Source: Gemmatimonadota bacterium (GTDB lineage: Bacteria; Gemmatimonadota; Gemmatimonadetes; Gemmatimonadales; GWC2-71-9). Taken from it: a stretch of DNA of 5,092 bases. The stretch spans positions 1-5,092 of the forward strand of contig QHUQ01000255.1 in NCBI GenBank assembly GCA_003221985.1. Reading direction: 5' to 3'. Below the pieces are notes generated by a model. The model saw nothing but the letters and a program-made list of their open reading frames with translations, ran no database searches and was not told where the DNA came from. Below are positions 1 to 5,092 of this stretch, one piece after another. Numbering within the stretch: position 1 is the first letter of the stretch; every line of letters begins with the position of its first letter. A program made the position numbers and the translations under genes.

Positions 1-676
1 CGCGTACGCACGACCCAGACGAGCGGCACGAGGCGCGCATTCAGCGCGGTGACGCCATCGGCATCTGCGCCTGCGGGATGTACATCGTCGGTTGCGGCTC
101 CTGATCGAGCGCGCCATTGCGCACGTCGCTGACGACGCCGATGATCTGCCTGGGCGGCTCCCGGAACGCCCGCCCCGCTCCCCGGCCGATGGTCAGCTGA
201 TCGCTCAACGGATCCCCTTGCGGCCAGAAACGGCGGGCCATCGCCTGGTTGATGATCACGACGCCCCCGGCGCCGGCGGCATCGCGATTGGTGAAGTCAC
301 GGCCGCAGCAGCGGAATCCTGAACACGTCGAAATAACCCGGCGAGACCGCTATCCAGCCGCCACCGCCATGCGCGGGACCCTCGAGCGGCCGGCCGACGT
401 GATGAAGCCGAGACCGAACCCGCCCTCGAGGGGCAGGCAGCAGGACGTGGCGGCGGCGTCGACGCCGGGAACCGCGCGCACGCGCTCGACGCCCGCGCGC
501 ACGATCTGATCGACGCCCGCGGTTTTCAGGAACTGCAGCACCGTGTTCACGACGGAGAAGATGGCCGTGTTCGCGCCGATGCCGAGCGTCAGCGCGGCGA
601 CCGCCGCGGCCGTGAAGCCGGGCGTCTGCCGGAACATGCGCAGCGAGTGCTTCAGATCGCGAAAGAAGTCTTCCAT
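1..676 (-). pseudogene. ADOP-type ABC transporter permease, deleted and frameshifted remnant
   Basis: This is the remnant of a MacB/FtsX-like permease of the ADOP kind, inner-membrane proteins usually about 800 residues long. The start at 676 gives a cytoplasmic leader with [16 protein letters not shown], then a first membrane helix (residues 21-47, [17 protein letters not shown]), both highly typical. The family then has a long periplasmic stretch, but here residue 48 (near position 535) jumps straight to the late periplasmic part ([21 protein letters not shown]), an in-frame loss of roughly 300 residues. Frame changes follow near 396 (then [29 protein letters not shown]), near 302 (then RDFTNRD, VIINQAMARRFWP, IIGVVSDVRNGALDQEPQPT, MYIPQAQMP) and near 59 (then DGVTALNARLVPLVWVVRTR), running off the window edge. 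Each piece matches the expected family order, so the gene is dead rather than several small genes. I see no clear ribosome binding site before 676. Family assignment is from recognised motifs; the deletion size is estimated from memory of the family. Confidence 0.85.
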
Positions 677-725
677 CAGCGTTTGCTCGAACTGGTGATG
701 CCTCCAGGTCCGACGATAGCGGATG

Positions 726-1955
726 TCAGGCTCTGCGCGCGATTCTCGACGGCCACCCCTGGCGTGAGCGGTGCCCTGCTCCGCCGAGCGCGAAAGACGT
801 CGGCTCGAGACGCTCGGACGTCTTGCCCGCGAGGTGGCCGTCCACGAAAAACAGCGTCTCGCCGCGGGCCGTGTAGTGGCTCAGCACGAGGTGATGCGGC
901 TGCGCGTCCGCCTTCACGCCCGACGACACAGGGGTGCCGTTCGCGGCCTTGTAAGTCCACACGCCGCCCTGGGCGCCAATCGTGGAGGTGAAGGCCGTCG
1001 CGGACGCCAGCGTGGTCGCCTCGAACTCCAGGGAACCACGGCCGCCTCCGCGCTCCTCCCTCTTCATGTCCATCGTCGCGGCGAGCGTCGAGCCGCTGAT
1101 GGTCGCGACGGCGCCGTCGCGCTGCGCGCGCACCGTGACGCCGAACGCAAACGGATGCATCGAGCTGTCCGGCGTGAACGTCAGCACCCGGTCCCCTCCC
1201 GTTGTGTGCAGGAAACCGGTTGCCGTCGATCTCCGGGGCGCCGGCTTGCCTTGTTCGAGCGCCTCGAACAGCGTCGGCACGAAGGTGCGGACGATCTCCG
1301 CGTGGCCGGCCGCGTTCGGATGCAACGAGTCGTGCCAGAAGCCTTTGGCCCACTTCCCGGTCCCGTCGTCCACGGCGCCCAGAAAGTTGACGCTCGGCAC
1401 GTCCCACGTGTTGATCAGGAGGTTCATCCGCCGTGTGTACTCGTACTCGACCGCCGTAAAGTCGTTGCGTGTGTAGCACAGCGTGACGATGGGGACGATG
1501 TGGTGTTGCCGGCTGCGTTCGACGAAGCCGCGGATCCCGGCTTCGAACTGGCTGAAGATGGCGTCCTTCGCTGCCGTCGTGGCGCCGTTCTGAATGCCCT
1601 CGTTGCCGAGCGACAGGCCGATCAGCACGTAGCCCGGATTCACGGGAAGCAGGTAGCGGACGCTCGGATCGGCGGCGCCTTCGGGCGCGAAGCGCGGCGC
1701 CATCGTCTTCGTGTTGTCGCCGCCGCGCGACTGGTTCAGCACTTCCCAGCCTCGCGGCGCGAGCAATTCGCGCAGCCGTCCCGTGTAGCCTTCCTTCCCC
1801 TGGTCGTCGCCGGTGCCGTTGGCCACCGACGATCCGAACACGGCGATGCGCCGCGGCGCCGCGGCCGGCTTCTGACCCTCAAGCGCGGCCAGCCCGGCGA
1901 CGGCGACGATCGCCGTGACGAGCGAGAACTTCGGGAGCGATCGGACGCGCATCAT
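726..1955 (-). CDS. Secreted SGNH/GDSL-family hydrolase with C-terminal LamG-like domain
   Basis: The protein (409 residues) is predicted to be exported. MMRVRSLPK is followed by a hydrophobic helix (about residues 11-25), and the mature part starts near A24-Q28. SGNH hydrolases cleave esters, often acetyl groups on carbohydrates; the substrate here cannot be told. Visible blocks: block I FGSSVANG (residues 40-47, nucleophile probably Ser43), the block II glycine in SRGGDN (76-81), block III SLGNEG (115-120, Asn118), and block V DSLHP (209-213, Asp209 and His212). Residues about 255-395 look like a LamG/concanavalin-A-like beta-sandwich ([20 protein letters not shown] at 354-373, ending FALGG). 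After residue 392 the sequence becomes low-quality and arginine-rich ([14 protein letters not shown]), and the last strands expected of the domain are missing, so the 3' end is probably truncated by a deletion. A GAGGGG box precedes two tandem ATGs (1955 and 1952); its spacing favours the second. Catalytic assignment is confident, substrate unknown. Confidence 0.87.
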   Translation of the reverse strand: MMRVRSLPKFSLVTAIVAVAGLAALEGQKPAAAPRRIAVFGSSVANGTGDDQGKEGYTGRLRELLAPRGWEVLNQSRGGDNTKTMAPRFAPEGAADPSVRYLLPVNPGYVLIGLSLGNEGIQNGATTAAKDAIFSQFEAGIRGFVERSRQHHIVPIVTLCYTRNDFTAVEYEYTRRMNLLINTWDVPSVNFLGAVDDGTGKWAKGFWHDSLHPNAAGHAEIVRTFVPTLFEALEQGKPAPRRSTATGFLHTTGGDRVLTFTPDSSMHPFAFGVTVRAQRDGAVATISGSTLAATMDMKREERGGGRGSLEFEATTLASATAFTSTIGAQGGVWTYKAANGTPVSSGVKADAQPHHLVLSHYTARGETLFFVDGHLAGKTSERLEPTSFALGGAGHRSRQGWPSRIARRA

Positions 1956-1991
1956 TGACCCCTCACAGTGCAGACGTCAGAAAGTGCAGGG

Positions 1992-1997
1992 ATTATA
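1992..1997 (-). promoter_or_regulatory. Candidate -10 box for the hydrolase gene
   Basis: The minus strand reads a perfect TATAAT here, about 37 bases upstream of the hydrolase start, in an otherwise GC-rich stretch. No good TTGACA-like box lies 16-18 bases upstream (the sequence there is CATCCG), and there is no extended TGn. The call rests on the -10 match and its position only. Confidence 0.35.
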
Positions 1998-2009
1998 CGG
2001 CGTGCAGGC

Positions 2010-2027
2010 CCTGCCGGATGCGGCAGG
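2010..2027. repeat. Perfect inverted repeat, 7-bp arms, 4-base loop
   Basis: CCTGCCG, loop GATG, CGGCAGG. It lies just upstream of the TATAAT box of the hydrolase gene, overlapping where a -35 element would be, so an operator is possible. No U-run follows on either strand, which argues against an intrinsic terminator. Confidence 0.4.
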
Positions 2028-2063
2028 TTGCGAGCGTATTGGACGTGGGGGAATGCCCGCATC

Positions 2064-2080
2064 GAGCTGGATTCCAGCTC
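2064..2080. repeat. Perfect inverted repeat, 7-bp arms, 3-base loop
   Basis: GAGCTGG, ATT, CCAGCTC. It is an isolated intergenic hairpin with no flanking T-run. Its function is unknown, and it could be chance or the relic of a repeat. Confidence 0.3.
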
Positions 2081-2291
2081 CCGAAGAAGTGTCCGCGTGG
2101 TTGAGGGAGCACGCTTGGAAATTGCTCTGGCGGTTTGCGACGGCGTGCTACGGATTTCGATTACCGTTGCGAAGCCAGCCACTTAACCGCGATGACGTCT
2201 ACTCCATCGATCGCCGTAAACCTCGATAGATCTCGCGGCATCGACGGGGTCACGTCACAGTTACGTCACCGTCCGATTGTTATCGAAGGAG

Positions 2292-2307
2292 CACGCCTTC
2301 AGGCGTG
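2292..2307. repeat. Palindrome CACGCC-TTCA-GGCGTG downstream of the toxin pair
   Basis: Six-base-pair GC-rich arms around a 4-base loop (TTCA, or TGAA on the minus strand), 27 bases past the stop of the small partner gene. On the minus strand it is followed by CTCCTTCG, too poor in T for a strong intrinsic terminator. It could still end the operon transcript, or be a dispersed REP-like element; motifs of this GCCTTCAGGC style are common between genes in GC-rich genomes. Confidence 0.4.
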
Positions 2308-2333
2308 TGAACGCACGGCTTCACCGGAATTCC

Positions 2334-2519
2334 TCATGGATGGTTCGTTGGTGACGACGTATCGGCGGCGTGTGGCGCGTCTGGTCCGGTACACGCGATA
2401 CGCCCCTCCCGCCAGATGACCGCGTACTGCCCTAATCTGCGCTTACGTTCTAGCGCTTCCGCCACCGCGCGCCTCAGGACATCCAGGATCTTTGCCTCGT
2501 GTTCCTGCCCTTGCATCAT
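2334..2519 (-). CDS. Small partner protein of the zeta-like toxin, putative antitoxin
   Basis: A 61-residue protein whose ATG (2519) overlaps the toxin stop codon in an ATGA arrangement, which implies translational coupling. GGGAG lies 5 bases before the first ATG and 8 before the following in-frame ATG. The first two thirds form a charged amphipathic helix (KILDVLRRAVAEALERKRR, residues 10-28), followed by LGQYAVIWREGRI (29-41), which looks like a short beta hairpin. This K-R-R-L-G-Q-Y-A-V-(I/V)-W pattern is familiar from small unnamed proteins encoded next to zeta-type kinases. The tail after residue 42 is polar and proline-rich and probably disordered. It does not resemble the Streptococcus epsilon or PezA antitoxins. 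That it neutralises the kinase is inferred from size, overlap and position only. Confidence 0.7.
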   Translation of the reverse strand: MMQGQEHEAKILDVLRRAVAEALERKRRLGQYAVIWREGRIACTGPDAPHAADTSSPTNHP

Positions 2520-3109
2520 GACTGCTCCCGATTCTGTAGCGCCCGCATCACTGCGGGCTGCATGACCTCGCGATGCTCGCCTTTTTGTGTGAAGACGATT
2601 TCAGGCGTCTCGCCGCTATTGAGCAAACAGACGGTCCGATCGACGAGCGACGCATACACGCCCATCAAGTTCTCCCAGCTCCGGAGGAAGCGTCGTTCGA
2701 TGTCGGGTACCGGGATATCGTGCCCGCCATGGCTCACGCGCTCTGCGACGCGAAGCTTCGCCATTTCTGGTGTCGGCAAGGCGAGATAGATCAATTCAAC
2801 GCTCCAGTCAGTGGCCTTCAACCCACGGATCAGTCGCACATATCCGCGCCCGGCCAGCGTCGTCTCGAAGCCGAAGTCATCGCGCGCTTGGATGTGGCGC
2901 TGGATCTCGTTCAAGAACAACCGCCCAGCCGATATTCGCTCGCGTTCTGGTGCCAACGGCGATACCCCGGCCGCGATCAGGTCTGCGTTCACGAAATTCC
3001 GACAACCTGCTTCGGGAAGATACTTCAGGGCAAACGTCGTCTTCCCGGCGCCATTGGGCCCCGCGATGATCCAGCACTTAGGCCGGGATGGCTCGTTCAT
3101 ACCTTTCAT
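2516..3109 (-). CDS. Zeta-toxin-like P-loop kinase
   Basis: A 197-residue P-loop protein of the zeta toxin/AAA_33 type. Characterised zeta toxins phosphorylate UDP-N-acetylglucosamine and so block wall synthesis; close non-toxic relatives also exist. Visible features: Walker A GPNGAGKTT (17-25, Lys23); NADLIA (41-46), with Asp43 as a likely catalytic or substrate-binding residue; FETTLAG (81-87), the E-T-T motif of the family; and RVSHGGHDIPVPDIERRFLRS (124-144), with the typical G-G-H-x-(I/V)-P and paired arginines. The length fits short chromosomal members, and there are no frameshifts. The ATG at 3109 is chosen because it overlaps the stop of a tiny upstream ORF by 4 bp; a second in-frame ATG (3100) has AAAGG only one base away. 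The gene runs straight into a small overlapping partner at 2519, giving a toxin-first two-gene unit. Fold assignment is strong, toxicity is inferred. Confidence 0.85.
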   Translation of the reverse strand: MKGMNEPSRPKCWIIAGPNGAGKTTFALKYLPEAGCRNFVNADLIAAGVSPLAPERERISAGRLFLNEIQRHIQARDDFGFETTLAGRGYVRLIRGLKATDWSVELIYLALPTPEMAKLRVAERVSHGGHDIPVPDIERRFLRSWENLMGVYASLVDRTVCLLNSGETPEIVFTQKGEHREVMQPAVMRALQNREQS

Positions 3110-3162
3110 TCGCCAACGCTCGCATTCGTCACCGGGTTGGCGGTCTCACTCTTTTCGTCCAT
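3106..3162 (-). CDS. Possible tiny ORF coupled to the zeta-like gene
   Basis: An 18-codon frame, MDEKSETANPVTNASVGE, whose TGA overlaps the toxin ATG in an ATGA arrangement. The precise overlap and the absence of spacer make it a possible leader peptide or coupling ORF. Alternatively it is the 3' end of a frameshifted longer gene, since reading from the preceding ORF (KPSHERRARQLEGV, DATDVLEMVKAR) into this frame by a one-base change would give a protein of about 57 residues. No known family is recognised, and the ribosome binding site is weak. Confidence 0.3.
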   Translation of the reverse strand: MDEKSETANPVTNASVGE

Positions 3163-3274
3163 TGATGTCACTTCTTGCCTTCACCATCTCGAGAACATCG
3201 GTAGCGTCTGGGATAGTGCGCTGTGTGATCACGCCCTCAAGCTGACGCGCCCTTCGTTCATGACTCGGCTTCAT
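3146..3274 (-). CDS. Possible small hypothetical ORF between the KAP remnant and toxin
   Basis: A 42-codon frame (begins MKPSHERRARQLEG, ends EMVKARSDINGRKE) overlapping the end of the KAP remnant by 17 bases. It is hydrophilic and mostly helical in character (DATDVLEMVKAR), of a size seen for antitoxin-like proteins. There is no Shine-Dalgarno sequence before the ATG, and an internal GTG is an alternative start. I do not recognise it, and it may be chance or half of a frameshifted gene with the next tiny ORF. Confidence 0.28.
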   Translation of the reverse strand: MKPSHERRARQLEGVITQRTIPDATDVLEMVKARSDINGRKE

Positions 3275-4438
3275 CGGGGGCAGTCGGCTGTTCTGTCCGT
3301 TGCGGTGCGCTATCGCGCCGTTCATCGATCCACGCCCTTGCTGCGTCTGCTGCCCTGACGGCGTAGGCATTGTCGCCGGCGTAATTGGCCAGCAGGGCCA
3401 GCGCCTCATCCAAGCGATCTCCAAAGAGCGCTGTCATCCGAGCGCGGTCGATTCCGTATCGATTGATGAATATCGGCGGGTATTCTCCACTGGCTGCGAC
3501 GATGCCGCTCTGTTCGTCGCCCGCCAGGTTTGCGAGCTCGGGCACGAGCGCTTCCGGATGCTTCTCGGCGCCGTCGATGACGAGAGCGGGGAGATAGTCT
3601 CTCCAGGCTTCAAAAGCAGCCACGCCGGGGTCGGCGCCTGTCTGAGTGATCAGACGCCGCCATTCGCGAGGTGCAGGCTCACAGGGATTGCATCGAGGAT
3701 TAGGGCTCGCAGCCAATCGACATGCTCGTTTCGGTGCAGTCGGCGGTTGCATCGTCGCCAGAGCGCGATGAGCGCTCGGTGATCAGCCGCTGCCGTCGAG
3801 CCGTCCCGTTCCTTTATCTTGGCGACCAGCTGTTCGACCAGCTCCATGAGCTCCGCATCGGTATGTCGGTCGGAGAAGTGCTCCCACACACGAGCGTACT
3901 CCTCGTCCGCATCTGAAGAAGCGAGCAAGCGGCCGAGGAGAGGTCCACTGCGTGTGCTCTTCCACTGGTCAATATCCCGCAGGACGGACTGATCGCGCAG
4001 CTCCGAGCGGCTGAGCTCGTCGGCGGCGATCCTACGGAAGTAGTCAACCGGCTCTGATTCCTGGACGCCCTGTGGCGAGTCGGTTCCCGCGCAAATCGTG
4101 TCCTTCGTCAGTTGCTCGATTCCCATCAAGTCGACGAGTTTCTGCGCCGCAGAACCCGCCGTCACCTCAGCGAGCACCCGCGTCCATTCATCCTTGATGT
4201 TCTTCGTGCGGGGAAACATGTCGTCCGGCTCATGGCGCGCTGCGTCGATTTCGGCCAGAAGGAATCGATAGACTGGCTCGGCGCCATAGCGAAGCGCAGA
4301 CATGATGAGGATGTCGTCCAGCTCTGCTTCGCCATGCAGATTGGCCCAGGCATGATCCACTCGCCTGAGAACGTGTTTCAGTGAACGAGGAGTGTCCAAT
4401 AGCGATACCAGCGCATCCAGCGGTGTGTCCCTGCCCGT
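3258..4438 (-). pseudogene. C-terminal fragment of a KAP-family P-loop NTPase, frameshifted
   Basis: About 390 residues from the C-terminal side of a KAP NTPase, a family of large predicted ATPases, many membrane-anchored and some linked to phage exclusion. The recognisable signature is LDALVSLLDTPRSLKHVLRR followed by VDHAWANLHGEAELDDILIM and SALRYGAEPVYRFLLAEID, the region after the KAP ATPase core that carries the L-x-T-P-R motif. The Walker A and B motifs of the N-terminal half are absent, so it cannot hydrolyse ATP. The fragment continues through LRALILDAIPVSLHLAN and then, after a frame change near 3666, through EWRRLITQTG, FEAWRDYLPALVIDGAEKHP and ANYAGDNAYAVRAADAARAW to a stop at 3258. 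Upstream it is fused in frame to hsdS sequence. The family call is from pattern recognition. Confidence 0.65.
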
Positions 4439-4615
4439 CACCCTTGAATTCAGCTCGATCTTCTCGTCGATGGCGCTCAGGAATGTTGCAATAGAACGTT
4501 GCTCGCCAATCTCAGGAAACTTGATCGGCAAGAGGCGAAGTACTGACTCATTGACGTTCGGCATACGACCGCCGACAGCGTGGGCCTTGATCCATTTAAA
4601 TGGATCGTGGGGCAC
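3650..4615 (-). CDS. Open chimeric frame: hsdS central region fused to KAP NTPase C-terminus
   Basis: This uninterrupted frame of 321 codons (GTG at 4615) is what an automatic caller would report. Residues 1-59 are HsdS (WIKAHAVGGRMPNVNESVL, then the E-x-x-EQRSIATFLSAIDEKIEL pattern of the central conserved helix). Residues from about 60 to 321 are KAP NTPase C-terminal sequence. The switch lies near 4438. The GTG is probably not a genuine start: the frame upstream carries the rest of HsdS once a one-base insertion is removed. It is most likely a by-product of a deletion between two neighbouring genes rather than a functional fusion, but it is long and open enough to be expressed. Confidence 0.45.
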   Translation of the reverse strand: MPHDPFKWIKAHAVGGRMPNVNESVLRLLPIKFPEIGEQRSIATFLSAIDEKIELNSRVTGRDTPLDALVSLLDTPRSLKHVLRRVDHAWANLHGEAELDDILIMSALRYGAEPVYRFLLAEIDAARHEPDDMFPRTKNIKDEWTRVLAEVTAGSAAQKLVDLMGIEQLTKDTICAGTDSPQGVQESEPVDYFRRIAADELSRSELRDQSVLRDIDQWKSTRSGPLLGRLLASSDADEEYARVWEHFSDRHTDAELMELVEQLVAKIKERDGSTAAADHRALIALWRRCNRRLHRNEHVDWLRALILDAIPVSLHLANGGV

Positions 4616-5000
4616 TCATCCAGAACGACAGGAATTCTGGGTCGAGATCCGCGCCCGACAAGCGCAACCGGATAGCACCAGTGCTGCACAACGCTCCAGC
4701 GTGCCGCTCGGTCACGATTGCTGAGAGGCCAGTCGCTTGAACGCTTCGTCGAGCAAACAGAATATCTCCTGGCCGCAGCACATGACGCGACAGTCGCGCG
4801 ACGGTGCTTTCAGAGACTTGCGGTAACGTAATGGCGACAATTGACCTCCGACCAATTGCCTCGGTCGGAATCACTGGAATCCCTTTGGCCACGTAGTCGC
4901 TGGCGTGCAGGTGGGATCCAAACGGGCCAGTCTGGAGAGAGGCTGCTTTTGAGTCAATCAGCTCTCCCACCGTAACGTGTCGCCGATCACTCCTTCGCAC
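4439..5000 (-). pseudogene. hsdS: Type I restriction-modification specificity subunit, first half only
   Basis: HsdS gives type I restriction-modification complexes their DNA target through two target-recognition domains (TRDs) joined by conserved helices. Here TRD1 is recognisable in residues 11-134 from the 5000 start: LQTGPFGSHLHASDY (22-36), GIPVIPTEAI (40-49), LRPGDILFAR (75-84), and LCSTGAIRLRL (104-114). A TAA at 4598-4596 interrupts it. Removing one T from the TTTAAA there restores PRSIKWIKAHAVGG and the central helix EQRSIATFLSAIDEKIELN. TRD2 and the distal conserved region are absent, replaced by KAP sequence at about 4438. The GTG at 5000 is preceded by GGAG at 7 bases and overlaps the preceding gene's end by 14 bp, typical of an hsdM-hsdS operon. 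A half-length HsdS can sometimes work as a dimer, but the frameshift makes that unlikely here. Confidence 0.82.
4589..4606. repeat. 18-bp perfect palindrome at the hsdS frameshift
   Basis: GATCCATTTAAATGGATC is its own reverse complement and contains the premature TAA of hsdS at its centre. It is AT-rich inside otherwise GC-rich coding sequence. Removing the one base that restores the reading frame would also spoil the symmetry, so the palindrome and the frameshift are one event. Confidence 0.7.
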
Positions 5001-5092
5001 CGCTCAACTCCGAGAGCTTCGTGCGAATCGTCTCGACCAGCTGCGCGCCATGATCGAATCAACGTTCAAATCCTGCACGAGGCGCGGCAGGA
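4987..5092 (-). pseudogene. C-terminal tail of the gene upstream of hsdS, frameshifted, window-truncated
   Basis: The frame from the window edge reads LPRLVQDLNVDSIMA, then turns into improbable serine/arginine-rich sequence. In another frame AQLVETIRTKLSELSGAKE runs to a TGA at 4989-4987, overlapping the hsdS start by 14 bp. Removing one GC unit from the GCGCGC at 5043-5048 joins the two halves smoothly (DSIMAQLVETIRTKL). By position this should be hsdM, the methylase subunit, or another gene of the restriction operon, but the visible tail has no diagnostic motif. The frameshift is inferred from protein-like quality only. Confidence 0.45.

Larger units (their letters stand above)
1956..2333. 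other. Intergenic region with palindromes, no supported gene
   Basis: No reading frame here has recognisable protein features or a convincing ribosome binding site. The stretch separates the hydrolase gene from the zeta-like toxin pair. It contains a -10-like box for the hydrolase, three short perfect hairpins (2010-2027, 2064-2080, 2292-2307), a 9-bp word GGAGCACGC present twice (2106-2114 and 2288-2296), and a tandem ACGTCAC word 11 bp apart. It may be the debris of small repeats plus the hydrolase promoter. Confidence 0.6.

Noticed and set aside
676..1479. Minus-strand 267-codon frame within the hydrolase
   Set aside because: It is a different frame of the same strand, with R/G/H-rich sequence and no motifs; it is a shadow of the hydrolase.
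771..1958. Long plus-strand open frame of 395 codons opposite the hydrolase
   Set aside because: It is an antisense shadow of a GC-rich gene: arginine- and alanine-heavy, with no domain. The minus-strand frame has a signal peptide and SGNH motifs.
1956..2333. CRISPR array or tRNA in the gene-free stretch
   Set aside because: There are no regularly spaced repeats of CRISPR length and no cloverleaf with a T-loop motif; only isolated short palindromes.
1915..2419. Several short open frames on both strands in the intergenic region
   Set aside because: There is no recognisable domain, no good ribosome binding site, and composition typical of random GC-rich sequence.
2573..3358. Plus-strand 261-codon frame opposite the zeta-like gene
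   Set aside because: The complementary minus-strand frame carries a full Walker A and the zeta-family motifs; this one has none.
3275..3424. Upstream extension of the 42-codon ORF to a start at 3424
   Set aside because: That part lies wholly inside the KAP remnant in another frame and is rich in W, P and Q like a shadow.
2334..5092. Insertion sequence as the cause of the gene fusion
   Set aside because: No transposase-like protein, terminal inverted repeats or target-site duplication is visible around 4438 or at the module edges.

Overview
The window looks like chromosomal DNA from a GC-rich soil-type bacterium, most likely an Acidobacteriota member. The main reason is a remnant of an ABC-type permease of the ADOP (acidobacterial duplicated orphan permease) kind beside a secreted SGNH hydrolase with a LamG-like C-terminal domain. 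This is a judgement from protein families; no search was run. Every credible gene is on the minus strand, so transcription runs from position 5092 towards 1.

Region by region, in order of transcription: (a) 5092-4987 holds the broken tail of a gene upstream of hsdS. (b) 5000-about 4439 is the first half of a type I restriction specificity subunit (hsdS), carrying one target-recognition domain and the central conserved helix, with a one-base frameshift at an 18-bp perfect palindrome. (c) At about 4438 the hsdS frame runs without interruption into the C-terminal part of a KAP-family P-loop NTPase, which continues, after another frameshift near 3666, to 3258. (d) 3274-3106 holds two very short, uncertain ORFs. 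(e) 3109-2516 is an apparently intact zeta-toxin-like kinase, overlapped by 4 bp at its 3' end by a 61-codon partner gene (2519-2334), giving a compact toxin-antitoxin-like pair. (f) 2333-1956 is intergenic DNA with several palindromes and a -10-like box. (g) 1955-726 is a long open SGNH hydrolase gene with a signal peptide whose last family-typical residues seem lost. (h) 676-1 is a clearly dead ADOP permease with a large in-frame internal deletion and three frameshifts.

The defence side (5092-2334) reads as a decaying island: a type I restriction-modification locus and a KAP NTPase gene have been collapsed into one chimera, while the adjacent zeta-like module is intact, as would be expected if its loss is selected against. 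The hydrolase/permease side shows a second zone of decay. The frameshifts are inferred by comparison with remembered family patterns. They could in part be sequencing errors, but the large deletion and the gene fusion cannot be explained by single-base errors.
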